Positions 47,705 through 54,771 of a stretch of DNA of 64,000 nt are shown piece after piece (the stretch's first letter is position 1; every line of letters begins with the position of its first letter). This DNA is from Amarolinea aalborgensis (GTDB lineage: Bacteria; Chloroflexota; Anaerolineae; SSC4; Amarolineaceae), in assembly GCF_900491745.1 (NCBI RefSeq), contig NZ_UETR01000016.1, positions 17,904 through 81,903 of the forward strand, written 5' to 3'. Below the pieces are notes generated by a model. It made no database searches. It had not been told where the DNA came from and was given only the letters and a program-made list of their open reading frames with translations. Both the position numbers and the translations under genes were made by a program.

Positions 47705-47987
47705 TGTAGCGACCCAGGCGCTGCGCCGTCGCAAGCGCGATTGAGATTGCGCCTGCTGGGCGTACTGCCGAGCGTCCAACCTGCTTGGACGCGGCGCCGG
47801 TCAGCGTAGGCTGACCTGGCGGCGGAACGCCCTTTCGGCCCGAATTCATTCGGCCGCTGCAGTTGGGGCAGGATGCCTGAGCCGTTAAGGCATGATCTGA
47901 GGAGTCACTGTTCGCGGCTGCGCCTGGGAGGAGCGCCGCGGACGCGTCATATCAGCGCCGCCGGGAGGCGGCCGGATTGAGGAATCA
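47705..47987 (+). ncRNA. Hairpin-rich spacer, possible structured RNA
   Basis: No frame of useful length exists. Successive inverted repeats include CCCAGGCGC with GCGCCTGCTGGG, GCGTCCAA-cctgc-TTGGACGC, GGTCAG-cgtagg-CTGACC, CGGCCCGAAT-tc-ATTCGGCCG, ATGCCT-gagccgtta-AGGCAT, and GCCGCC-GGGA-GGCGGC. It does not match tmRNA, RNase P or 6S RNA as I know them. It could be a cluster of palindromic repeats or a leader RNA of the next gene. Confidence 0.35.
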
Positions 47988-48365
47988 ATGGACAAAAAGA
48001 CTAAAACCTGGATCACCATCGGAGCTGTTGTTGCCGTACTCCTTTTCATCGGCATCATCTATCTGCTGGTCACGCATCCGCCGGCCGCCGCGATCGTGCG
48101 CGACCTGTTCATCATTTTTGTGACGCTCGAACTGTTCATCATCGGCGCGCTGCTGACGGTGCTGGTGTGGCAAGTCTACACGCTGACGCGCATGATGCAG
48201 CGGGAAATCAAGCCAATGCTGACCGCCACGCAAGAAACGATTGGCACGGTGCGTGGTACGGCCACCTTCATGAGCGATCAGGTCGTGCAGCCGGCGATCA
48301 GGGTCACGAGCAAAGTGGCGGGGTGGCAGCAGTCGTTGAAGGTGCTGCTGGGGCGCAATGGGTAA
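47988..48365 (+). CDS. Two-helix membrane protein with amphipathic tail
   Basis: A 125-residue protein with a GAGG ribosome site. Two membrane helices are present (WITIGAVVAVLLFIGIIYLL and LFIIFVTLELFIIGALLTVL), followed by a cytosolic helix with VYTLTRMMQREIKPMLTATQ and VRGTATFMSDQVVQPAIR. The pattern recalls DUF948-like proteins. It is followed by a YtxH-like gene on the same strand; both may belong to an envelope stress or scaffold function, which cannot be shown here. Confidence 0.72.
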   Translation: MDKKTKTWITIGAVVAVLLFIGIIYLLVTHPPAAAIVRDLFIIFVTLELFIIGALLTVLVWQVYTLTRMMQREIKPMLTATQETIGTVRGTATFMSDQVVQPAIRVTSKVAGWQQSLKVLLGRNG

Positions 48366-48400
48366 ACGAGGAATTCTGAAAGCTGAATGCCGAATGGCAG

Positions 48401-48436
48401 GCCTGCGTGAGCTGCGTTAGCCGCAGGCGGCTTTTG
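48401..48436 (+). terminator. Hairpin between two small membrane protein genes
   Basis: GCCTGCG (48401-48407) and CGCAGGC (48422-48428) make a seven-base-pair stem followed by GGCTTTTG. It could reduce expression of the downstream YtxH-like gene. Confidence 0.35.
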
Positions 48437-48483
48437 AGCTGCGTGGGTTGGCTGCCAGAAGCGGTTGAGCAAGGAGATGGACT

Positions 48484-48780
48484 ATGTTTTGGGGATTAGT
48501 CATTGGCGCGGCCGTTGGGTTTGGGCTGGCGTTGTATCGGGCGCCGCAGTCGGGTGAAGCGACGCGGCAGCAGTTGACGCAGATGGGCGCTGATCTCAAG
48601 CGCCGGGCGCAGGAGACCGCAAACGAGGCGCGTCAGCAGGCGCAGGCCGCGGCGCGGCCGGCGGTGGAGCGCGCCGAGCAGATGGCTTCACGCGCGGAAG
48701 GCCTGGTCGGCGATTTGAGCACGCGCGGCCGCGATGTGCTGGAAGAGCGGCGCCGCAGCATGAATAACGGGCACGGGTGA
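48484..48780 (+). CDS. YtxH-like small membrane-associated protein
   Basis: A 98-residue protein with AAGGAG upstream. One N-terminal helix (FWGLVIGAAVGFGLALY) is followed by APQSGEATRQQL and a long, Ala/Arg/Glu-rich amphipathic helix (TANEARQQAQAAARPAVERA). This is the layout of YtxH/gas-vesicle-like stress proteins. A very strong terminator follows. Confidence 0.75.
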   Translation: MFWGLVIGAAVGFGLALYRAPQSGEATRQQLTQMGADLKRRAQETANEARQQAQAAARPAVERAEQMASRAEGLVGDLSTRGRDVLEERRRSMNNGHG

Positions 48781-48836
48781 GGTCGGAGATCTGAGACCAG
48801 GGACCGGAGACCGAACGCAGAGGGGTGGAAAAGCGC

Positions 48837-48876
48837 GCCGCCGAACGTTGCATAGATAACGTTCGGCGGCTTTTTT
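48837..48876 (+). terminator. Strong intrinsic terminator
   Basis: GCCGCCGAACGTT (48837-48849) pairs perfectly with AACGTTCGGCGGC (48858-48870) across an eight-base loop, and six T residues follow. It ends the plus-strand cluster before the convergent nnr gene. Confidence 0.95.
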
Positions 48877-48880
48877 GTGT

Positions 48881-50653
48881 TTATTGCCCGCTGAGGCGAC
48901 GCCAGGCTGCAGGTAGGAAGGAGATGATGTCTTCGGCCACTGCGCCGGCCAGGCCAATTTCCTGCGCGGCCAGGTCGCCGGCCAGGCCATGCAGGTACGC
49001 ACCAGTCAGCGCGGCGTCGAACGGCGACAATCCTTGCGCCAACAGGGCGACGATCGCGCCGGCCAGCACATCGCCGGTGCCCGCGGTCGCCAGGGCCGGA
49101 TTGGCAAAGGGCAGCACGCGTACGCGGCCATCGGGCGCGGCGATGACGGTAAAGGCGCCCTTCAGCACCACGACCTGATTCCAGGCTTTGGCCTGGCTGG
49201 CTGCCAGTCCCCAACGATCAGCCTGCACCGCATCCAACTCCAGTTTGCACAATCGCGCCATTTCGCCGGGATGCGGCGTCAGGATCGAGTTGGCCGGCAA
49301 CAGTGCGGGCCAATGGTCCTGCTGCGCCAACCAGTTGAGCGCATCGGCATCCACCACCAGGGGCGGCAGGTCGCCGCGCGGGCCGCTTGCCTTGACTTCA
49401 TCGTTACCGGCGCTGCTGGCGGCGCGCTCAGGTGCCTGCGACGCGAAGCCAATGGCGCTGCGCTGTTTGGTTTTCGGTTCTTCCGGCTGGAAAAAGGCCT
49501 TGAGGAACGCGCCGGTCTCTTTTTCGGTGCTGAGGCCAGGCCCGATCAGCAGCGCCTTGTAGCCGGCCAGCTTTTCGTTGATCATGCGCGCGGCGTCGCT
49601 GGCTAACACGCCCATGTCGTGCGATAGCGGCAGCCAGGTCACTTCCAGCAGACTGGGGGCCAGGATGCCGTGCAGCGGCCGTGCGACGCCCAGGGTCACC
49701 AGGCCTGCGCCCGCGCGTGTCGCGGCTTGGGCAGCCAGCGCGGCCGCGCCGGTGTAGTAAACCGACCCGGCGACGATCAGCGCTTTGCCAAACGTGCCCT
49801 TGTGCGCGTTGCGCGGCCGCGGCGGCAGCAGCTCAGCGACCATGGTGGGCGTCACGACTTCCACCTGGATGGCGGCAGCCAGATCGTCGGGGATGCCGAT
49901 GTCCGCGGCCAGGAGCGTGCCGGTGACCTCGGCGCCGCGGCCCAGGTAGTGCCCGTATTTGGGAAAGCCAAAGGTGACGGTGTAATCGGCGGGCAGGGTG
50001 GCTGGGTCCACGGCCCCGGTCGTGCAGTCCAGCCCGCTGGCGCAGTCCACGGCCACGACTTCGATGTTGCTCAACTGCGCTTCGTCGAAGCGATCCAGCT
50101 CGGCCAGCGGCTCCGTCAGGTTGAACAAAGCCCCGGCGGCATCCTCGCCCTCATCCTCGACGGGCGGCAGGCTGACCAGCCGCGTCTCCTCGCTGACGGC
50201 TTGACGGGTCAGGGCCAGGATGTCGGCCAGATCGCCCTCGATGGGGCGAGCGACGCCGGTGCCGAGCAGGGCATCCACCACCACCAGCGCCTCATCCAGC
50301 CAGGCCCGCAGGCGCGCGCGGTCTGCATCAGCCTCTGCGTGCACCAGGGGAATCCCGGCCTCGGTCAGCTTATGGAAGTTGACGTCGCTCTTGGCGCCGG
50401 GGCGTTTCCAGGCGTAGACCCGCACTTCCCAGTCCCAGGCCTGCAGCCAGCGCGCGGCCACCAGGCCATCGCCGCCGTTGTTGCCGGGACCGGCCAGGAT
50501 CAGTACAGGCCCCGCGGCCAGGGGTCCCAGGTGCGTCTCGATGGCTGCGGCCACGGCCTTACCCGCGGCTTCCATCATATCGTCATACGACCACCCCGCG
50601 GCGTCGGTTGCCTTCTCCAGGGCGCGCATCTCATCGGTTGTTACAATTTTCAT
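48881..50653 (-). CDS. nnr: Bifunctional NAD(P)H-hydrate epimerase / ADP-dependent NAD(P)H-hydrate dehydratase
   Basis: The 590-residue enzyme repairs hydrated NADH and NADPH. The N-terminal epimerase (YjeF_N) has MRALEKATDAAGWSYDDMME, LAGPGNNGGDGLVAARWLQ, and ALLGTGVARPIEG. The C-terminal ribokinase-like dehydratase has RPRNAHKGTFGKALIVAGS, LTPHPGEMARL, and ATAGTGDVLAGAIVALLAQG with the catalytic Asp. An insertion of about 60 residues with low-complexity sequence (PEEPKTKQRSAIGFASQAPE) lies around residue 395. It is the last gene of a minus-strand group whose upstream member is three bases away. Confidence 0.95.
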   Translation of the reverse strand: MKIVTTDEMRALEKATDAAGWSYDDMMEAAGKAVAAAIETHLGPLAAGPVLILAGPGNNGGDGLVAARWLQAWDWEVRVYAWKRPGAKSDVNFHKLTEAGIPLVHAEADADRARLRAWLDEALVVVDALLGTGVARPIEGDLADILALTRQAVSEETRLVSLPPVEDEGEDAAGALFNLTEPLAELDRFDEAQLSNIEVVAVDCASGLDCTTGAVDPATLPADYTVTFGFPKYGHYLGRGAEVTGTLLAADIGIPDDLAAAIQVEVVTPTMVAELLPPRPRNAHKGTFGKALIVAGSVYYTGAAALAAQAATRAGAGLVTLGVARPLHGILAPSLLEVTWLPLSHDMGVLASDAARMINEKLAGYKALLIGPGLSTEKETGAFLKAFFQPEEPKTKQRSAIGFASQAPERAASSAGNDEVKASGPRGDLPPLVVDADALNWLAQQDHWPALLPANSILTPHPGEMARLCKLELDAVQADRWGLAASQAKAWNQVVVLKGAFTVIAAPDGRVRVLPFANPALATAGTGDVLAGAIVALLAQGLSPFDAALTGAYLHGLAGDLAAQEIGLAGAVAEDIISFLPAAWRRLSGQ

Positions 50654-50656
50654 CGC

Positions 50657-51121
50657 TTACTTACTCCGCGTAGATTCGATCGGGACAATGACAATCATTA
50701 AGCGATCGGTAGCCGCCCAGGCGTGCAGAAACATTCCCAGGTCAATCGCCATTGGACCTTGTTCTATAATCGGATCGTGCACCCATATGTGCTCCTGCGT
50801 GATCTCAGTCACTACGAGGGCATGAATGGCTTCCTGGTCCCAGTGAGGCAGTGGTGTTGTCAAAACGTGGACGATGCACGGCCGTTCCATACTCAGCATA
50901 TTTTGTAAGATGGCCTGCGATCCGTCCATCACGTATGCTTCGAATCCCAGGTCAGGCAAGCGCAGCATCACTTGCGCAGGACTGGTGCCACCTGGACGAG
51001 TTTTCAATAGCGTTCGCAATTCTGACTCTGATCGCTGGTTGCCGTAGAACGCCAAAACCATACGAACGCATGCGGGCAGGCAACTGTAGAGCAGTTCCTG
51101 TTTATAATGCGATACGTGCAT
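50657..51121 (-). CDS. C39-like papain-fold peptidase
   Basis: A 154-residue, single-domain peptidase. The start has the C39 pattern: Gln8, then catalytic Cys14 in YSCLPACVRMVLAFYG. The catalytic His100 is in AIHALVVTEI and an Asp in WVHDP (residue 116). No ABC transporter part follows, so it resembles stand-alone C39-like proteases rather than bacteriocin exporters. Its first codons overlap the 3' end of a small upstream gene by 20 bases. The role is unknown; processing of the small partner is a possible hypothesis. Confidence 0.85.
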   Translation of the reverse strand: MHVSHYKQELLYSCLPACVRMVLAFYGNQRSESELRTLLKTRPGGTSPAQVMLRLPDLGFEAYVMDGSQAILQNMLSMERPCIVHVLTTPLPHWDQEAIHALVVTEITQEHIWVHDPIIEQGPMAIDLGMFLHAWAATDRLMIVIVPIESTRSK

Positions 51122-51461
51122 AGAGAATCTCAGCCCGTTCCATCAAATCAGCAGCGGTTAACCCATCAGCAAGAAGCACTTCCCCGGTTTCCGTGTTGAC
51201 AAGCACTTGCCCAACGGTGCCCAGATTGCCTCGCTGCCCAGGCGCGTAGAAAACCGGAACGCGCCAATACATGACGCTGCCAATGGCTAGCTCTGGCTCA
51301 CCAGCGCAAAGCTGATCACCTGCCTGCATGATCAAGAAACGGTTCGCTTTCTGGCGAGCCACATAAGCTGAGACATTCAGCGTGGTCTGTACCTCGATCT
51401 TCACAGACACTTGGCTCACGGTTGGAACCTGTGTCATAGTTAGCGTTGCCTGCAGTGCCAT
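51102..51461 (-). CDS. Small beta-rich partner of C39-like peptidase
   Basis: A 119-residue protein with a GGAGG site six bases before the ATG. The middle part (IGSVMYWRVPVFYAPGQRG, VGQVLVNTETGEVLLADG) is reminiscent of PepSY-like or immunity-type beta domains. The first 35 residues are Thr/Val-rich (TLTMTQVPTVSQVSVKIEV). There is no signal peptide and no double-glycine leader. It overlaps the peptidase gene by 20 bases, so the pair is translated together. A substrate or inhibitor relation is conceivable. Confidence 0.7.
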   Translation of the reverse strand: MALQATLTMTQVPTVSQVSVKIEVQTTLNVSAYVARQKANRFLIMQAGDQLCAGEPELAIGSVMYWRVPVFYAPGQRGNLGTVGQVLVNTETGEVLLADGLTAADLMERAEILYARIAL

Positions 51462-51479
51462 GTCGCACCTCCAAGTTGG

Positions 51480-51508
51480 ATTCTACCACACCGCACGCGC
51501 TTGGGCAA
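51480..51508 (-). promoter_or_regulatory. Promoter of C39-like cassette (TTGCCC-17-TAGAAT)
   Basis: On the minus strand, TTGCCC (51508-51503) and TAGAAT (51485-51480) are 17 bases apart, and the ATG lies 18 bases after the -10 box with GGAGG between. The nnr gene is probably read from the same transcript. Confidence 0.75.
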
Positions 51509-51584
51509 CCTTGCGTTGGCGAGCTACCCATGAATGGGCGCACGAATACGTGAATCACGATTTCATCTTGCCGCCCAGGGAATC

Positions 51585-51614
51585 TTGGCGGTTTGCCCGT
51601 AATCCTGGTAAAAT
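51585..51614 (+). promoter_or_regulatory. Candidate promoter of lipoprotein gene (TTGGCG-18-TAAAAT), leaderless
   Basis: TAAAAT ends seven bases before the A of the lipoprotein ATG, so the transcript would begin at the start codon itself. The -35 box TTGGCG is 18 bases upstream of the -10 box. Confidence 0.5.
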
Positions 51615-51620
51615 CATGGA

Positions 51621-52199
51621 ATGAACATGAACAGGGCCATTCCGATCGTAGCGATGATGTGCCTGCTCCTTTCGGCCTGCCTGCAAGGCCGCGCGCAACC
51701 AAACGCCAACAGGTCTGTACTCCCCTCTGCAACCGCGACCTACCCGCCATTGGCTGTAGAGACGCTGAAGAATGCAACTTATCACAGCACCAGCCTGCCA
51801 GGAAATTTCCAACTCGTCAATGGCTTATACCAGTTGCCACCATTGCCGGGAGAGTCACAAGACGATTACTTCATCAGGCTGGTGGATCCAATAGCATTCG
51901 GGGATCTGAACAACGATGGCTGGCCCGATGCGGCGGTTATTTTGAAGAGTCGTGCTGGCGGCGCCGGCGTATTTTCAGATCTGGCTGCGGTTCTCAACCA
52001 AAACGGTAAGCCCTTGAACATTGCCACGGTGGATTTGGGCGACCGGGTGTTGGTCAATTCAGCCGTTATCCAGGATGGCGAGATTGTTCTCGACATGATG
52101 ATACACGGACCGAACGAGGGTCTGTGTTGCGCCAGCCTAAGAGCCACATGGAAATTCAAACTCTCCGGAAGTAATCTTGTGCAACTACCCGGCCCATAA
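51621..52199 (+). CDS. Lipoprotein with FG-GAP-like segment
   Basis: A 192-residue lipoprotein with a signal peptide ending in lipobox LLSAC at about residues 16-20. The mature part has FGDLNNDGWPDAAVILKSR, a D-x-N-x-D-G-x-x-D calcium-loop motif of the FG-GAP/VCBS type, and AVLNQNGKPLNIATVDLGDR, as in proteins annotated as lipoproteins with a repeat-domain scaffold. An extracellular binding role is likely. No ribosome site is visible, and the -10 box suggests a leaderless message. Confidence 0.78.
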   Translation: MNMNRAIPIVAMMCLLLSACLQGRAQPNANRSVLPSATATYPPLAVETLKNATYHSTSLPGNFQLVNGLYQLPPLPGESQDDYFIRLVDPIAFGDLNNDGWPDAAVILKSRAGGAGVFSDLAAVLNQNGKPLNIATVDLGDRVLVNSAVIQDGEIVLDMMIHGPNEGLCCASLRATWKFKLSGSNLVQLPGP

Positions 52200-52220
52200 T
52201 TCCGGCCAACGACGCTCACC

Positions 52221-54560
52221 ATGACGACGCAACCATCGAGGCGCACGAAATTATCGCGCCGCGTCCGCACACTCCTCCCACTCCTCCTGGTCATTCTGCT
52301 GACCCTGCCGGCCTTGCAGCCCCTGTGGCAGCCTGGCCTGCAGCAGACCGACGACGGCGCGCATCACCTCTTTCGCCTCTTCAACCTTGACCTGGCGCAG
52401 CGCAGCGGCTACCTCGGCACGCGCTGGCTGGCCGACGAAGGCTTCGGCTACGGCTTTCCCGTGCTCAATTTCTACGCGCCGCTTGGCTATTATGCGGGGC
52501 TCATCTTCCACCGCCTGGGCGCCGGCTTGGCCAGCACCCTGGAATGGACGCTGGCTGCGGGCCTGCTGCTGGCCGCCCTGGCGATGTACGCCCTGGCGGC
52601 GGAGCTTTTCAACCCCTGGGCCGGCGTGCTGGCCGCAGCCGTCTACACCTGGGCGCCCTATCACCTGGCCGACGCGTGGACGCGCGGCGCGCTGGGCGAG
52701 CACCTGGCTTTTGTCTGGCTGCCGCTGCTCCTGCTGGCGCTGGCAAAAATCGGAGACCAGAGATTGGAGATCGGAGACCGGGGATCGAGTCGGGGGTGGT
52801 GGGCTGTGGGGTGGGGCGGGGTCAGCCTGGCGGGGTTGATTCTGACGCACAATCTGACGCTGATCCTGGCGGCGCCTGTGCTGCTGGGGTGGGGGGCGCT
52901 GCTGCTGGCGTTCAAGTCGCCCACCGCCAGCGCGCGCGTGACCGCCGCGGCGCAGATGGCGGCCCTGGTCATGTTGGGCGTGCTGCTCAGCGCGGCCTTC
53001 TGGCTGCCAGCCCTGGGCGAAGTCAAGGAGGTGCTGGCCGGCCAGGTGACGCTCGATTTCGACGCCTGGGCCGCGGCCGAGCTGGCGCCGGTTGCGCGCC
53101 TGGTCGAGGCGCGCTGGGATCACCTCTACACCCTGGCGCAGCAGCCGCCGGCGCTGCACGCGCTGCCGCTGGCGCAGGCCATCGTCATGCTGGCCGGACT
53201 GACTGCGGGGGTCTGGCGCTGGCGCCGCCTCAGCCGCAGCCAACGCCTCCTGCTGGCGCTGAGCGTGGGGTTGGCCCTGTTTGCGCTCTTCATGCAGACG
53301 ACCTGGTCGCGCCCGCTCTGGCGCAGCGTGCCTGGCCTGCTCCTGCTGCAGTTCCCCTGGCGCTGGCAAACGTTGGGCGTGCTGACCGCGGCTCTGCTGG
53401 CGGCCTATCTCGCGGGCGACCGAGGCTTCGTCGTGAGCCTTCAGCCGAACGGTCACAGCCACGAGCGTGCAGCCTCCCTGCGCAGGCTTGCACCCCTGCT
53501 CGTCGTCCTGGCCCTCCTGATGCCTGCGGCGCTGGCGCGCCTGCCCTGGGAGCCGGCCGTCGCCCCCACCACCGACACGCCGCTGACCGACGCCAACGTC
53601 AACCGCGCCACGCTGGCGCTCTACGATTTTGGCCGCGGGCTGTGGCTGCGTGAGCACGGCAACGCCTGGATGTTCGAGTATATGCCGGTGTGGGCCTTGC
53701 CCCGGCGCAGCGATTTCTTCGTCTCTGCCGGGCCGGCCGCGGCCACACCGCCCTTGACCGGCGTGCAGGCGACGCCCGGACGGCAGACGCCGCTGGAACA
53801 CCGTTTCCAGGTCAACAGCCCCACGGCGTGGACGCTGCAGCTGCATCAGTTCTACTTCCCCGGCTGGCAGGCGCTGGTGGACGGCCAGCCCGCGGCCGTG
53901 CAGCCGACCGGACCGCTGGCGCTGGTGGGCGTTGACCTGCCCGCCGGCCGCCATGACGTGCTCCTGCGCTTTGGCCTGACGCCCCTGCGCCGCGCGGGCT
54001 GGGCCATCACCCTGCTCGGCCTGGCGCTGACCGCGGCGCTGCTCTGGCGGATGCGTCCCTGGCCGCGGCCGGCGTCCATCGTCGCGGCCGGCCTGCTGGG
54101 CCTGGCGCTCCTGGGCGGCGGTCTGACGCTGGCCGCACGCTGGACGCAGCCTGCGGATGGAACACCCACAGCCGTGCACGCGCAGTTCGGCGACGAGATG
54201 GCGCTGATCGGCTTCACTGCCCCGCCGGCCCAGGCGCAGTCGGGGCAAGAGGTGACGCTCACCTGGCTGGCGCTGCGGCGGCCGACTCGCGACTTCAAGG
54301 TCTTCGTGCACCTGGTGGACAGCCAGGGGGTGACGTGGGCGCAGCACGACGGCGAGCCTGGTTTCTTCTTCTCCCCCACCACACGCTGGCAAGCGGGCGA
54401 GATCGTGGAGGATCATCATCCGCTCGATTTTGTCGCCTCGCCGCCCCCCGGCCGCTACCAACTGCGCGTGGGGCTGTACGACGGCGCCAGCGGCCAGCGC
54501 CTGCCCGTCAGCAGCGGGGGAGATGAGGTTGTGCTGGCGGAGCTGGAGTTGGGGAGGTGA
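52221..54560 (+). CDS. PTPS-related (6-pyruvoyl-tetrahydropterin synthase-related) multi-spanning membrane protein
   Basis: A 779-residue GT-C-like membrane protein. Early features are QQTDDGAHHLFRLFNLDLAQ and FGYGFPVLNFYAPLGYY, the pattern of the PTPS-related membrane family. About ten hydrophobic helices follow, then a C-terminal soluble domain with FYFPGWQALVDGQPAAVQP and VFVHLVDSQGVTWAQHDGEP. In a cytosolic loop after LLLALAK there is a short hydrophilic peptide (IGDQRLEIGDRGSS) encoded by GGAGAYY heptamers. An envelope glycan role is likely. It lies 21 bases after the lipoprotein gene and may be co-transcribed. Confidence 0.85.
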   Translation: MTTQPSRRTKLSRRVRTLLPLLLVILLTLPALQPLWQPGLQQTDDGAHHLFRLFNLDLAQRSGYLGTRWLADEGFGYGFPVLNFYAPLGYYAGLIFHRLGAGLASTLEWTLAAGLLLAALAMYALAAELFNPWAGVLAAAVYTWAPYHLADAWTRGALGEHLAFVWLPLLLLALAKIGDQRLEIGDRGSSRGWWAVGWGGVSLAGLILTHNLTLILAAPVLLGWGALLLAFKSPTASARVTAAAQMAALVMLGVLLSAAFWLPALGEVKEVLAGQVTLDFDAWAAAELAPVARLVEARWDHLYTLAQQPPALHALPLAQAIVMLAGLTAGVWRWRRLSRSQRLLLALSVGLALFALFMQTTWSRPLWRSVPGLLLLQFPWRWQTLGVLTAALLAAYLAGDRGFVVSLQPNGHSHERAASLRRLAPLLVVLALLMPAALARLPWEPAVAPTTDTPLTDANVNRATLALYDFGRGLWLREHGNAWMFEYMPVWALPRRSDFFVSAGPAAATPPLTGVQATPGRQTPLEHRFQVNSPTAWTLQLHQFYFPGWQALVDGQPAAVQPTGPLALVGVDLPAGRHDVLLRFGLTPLRRAGWAITLLGLALTAALLWRMRPWPRPASIVAAGLLGLALLGGGLTLAARWTQPADGTPTAVHAQFGDEMALIGFTAPPAQAQSGQEVTLTWLALRRPTRDFKVFVHLVDSQGVTWAQHDGEPGFFFSPTTRWQAGEIVEDHHPLDFVASPPPGRYQLRVGLYDGASGQRLPVSSGGDEVVLAELELGR

Positions 54561-54561
54561 T

Positions 54562-54701
54562 TGGAGACCGGAGACCGGAGATTGGAGACCGGAGACCGGA
54601 GATTGGAGACCGGAGATTGGAGATTGGAGATTGGAGACCGGAGATCAATCGCCTTCCACGCACCCGATCTCTGATCTCTGATCTCTGATCTCTTTTCTTT
54701 G
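54562..54701. repeat. GGAGAYY heptanucleotide tract with inverted arm
   Basis: About a dozen head-to-tail 7-base units (GGAGACC or GGAGATT) run from 54562 to about 54648. An inverted run of GATCTCT units follows at 54666-54692. The two arms could fold into a partial hairpin just upstream of the NB-ARC-TPR promoter. Confidence 0.85.
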
Positions 54702-54727
54702 CGCAGAAGCGCGTGACAGGGTAAAAT
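54699..54727 (+). promoter_or_regulatory. Promoter of NB-ARC-TPR gene (TTGCGC-17-TAAAAT)
   Basis: TTGCGC at 54699-54704 and TAAAAT at 54722-54727 are 17 bases apart. The transcript should begin near 54734, with a GGAGG site before the GTG at 54772. It abuts the heptanucleotide tract. Confidence 0.65.
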
Positions 54728-54771
54728 GGATGCAGACATGACGCGTATCCGTTGACCCTGCGGAGGAAATC

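Noticed and set aside
47705..47987. tmRNA, RNase P RNA or 6S RNA
   Set aside because: The hallmark sequences of these RNAs that I know are not present; only unassigned hairpins are visible.
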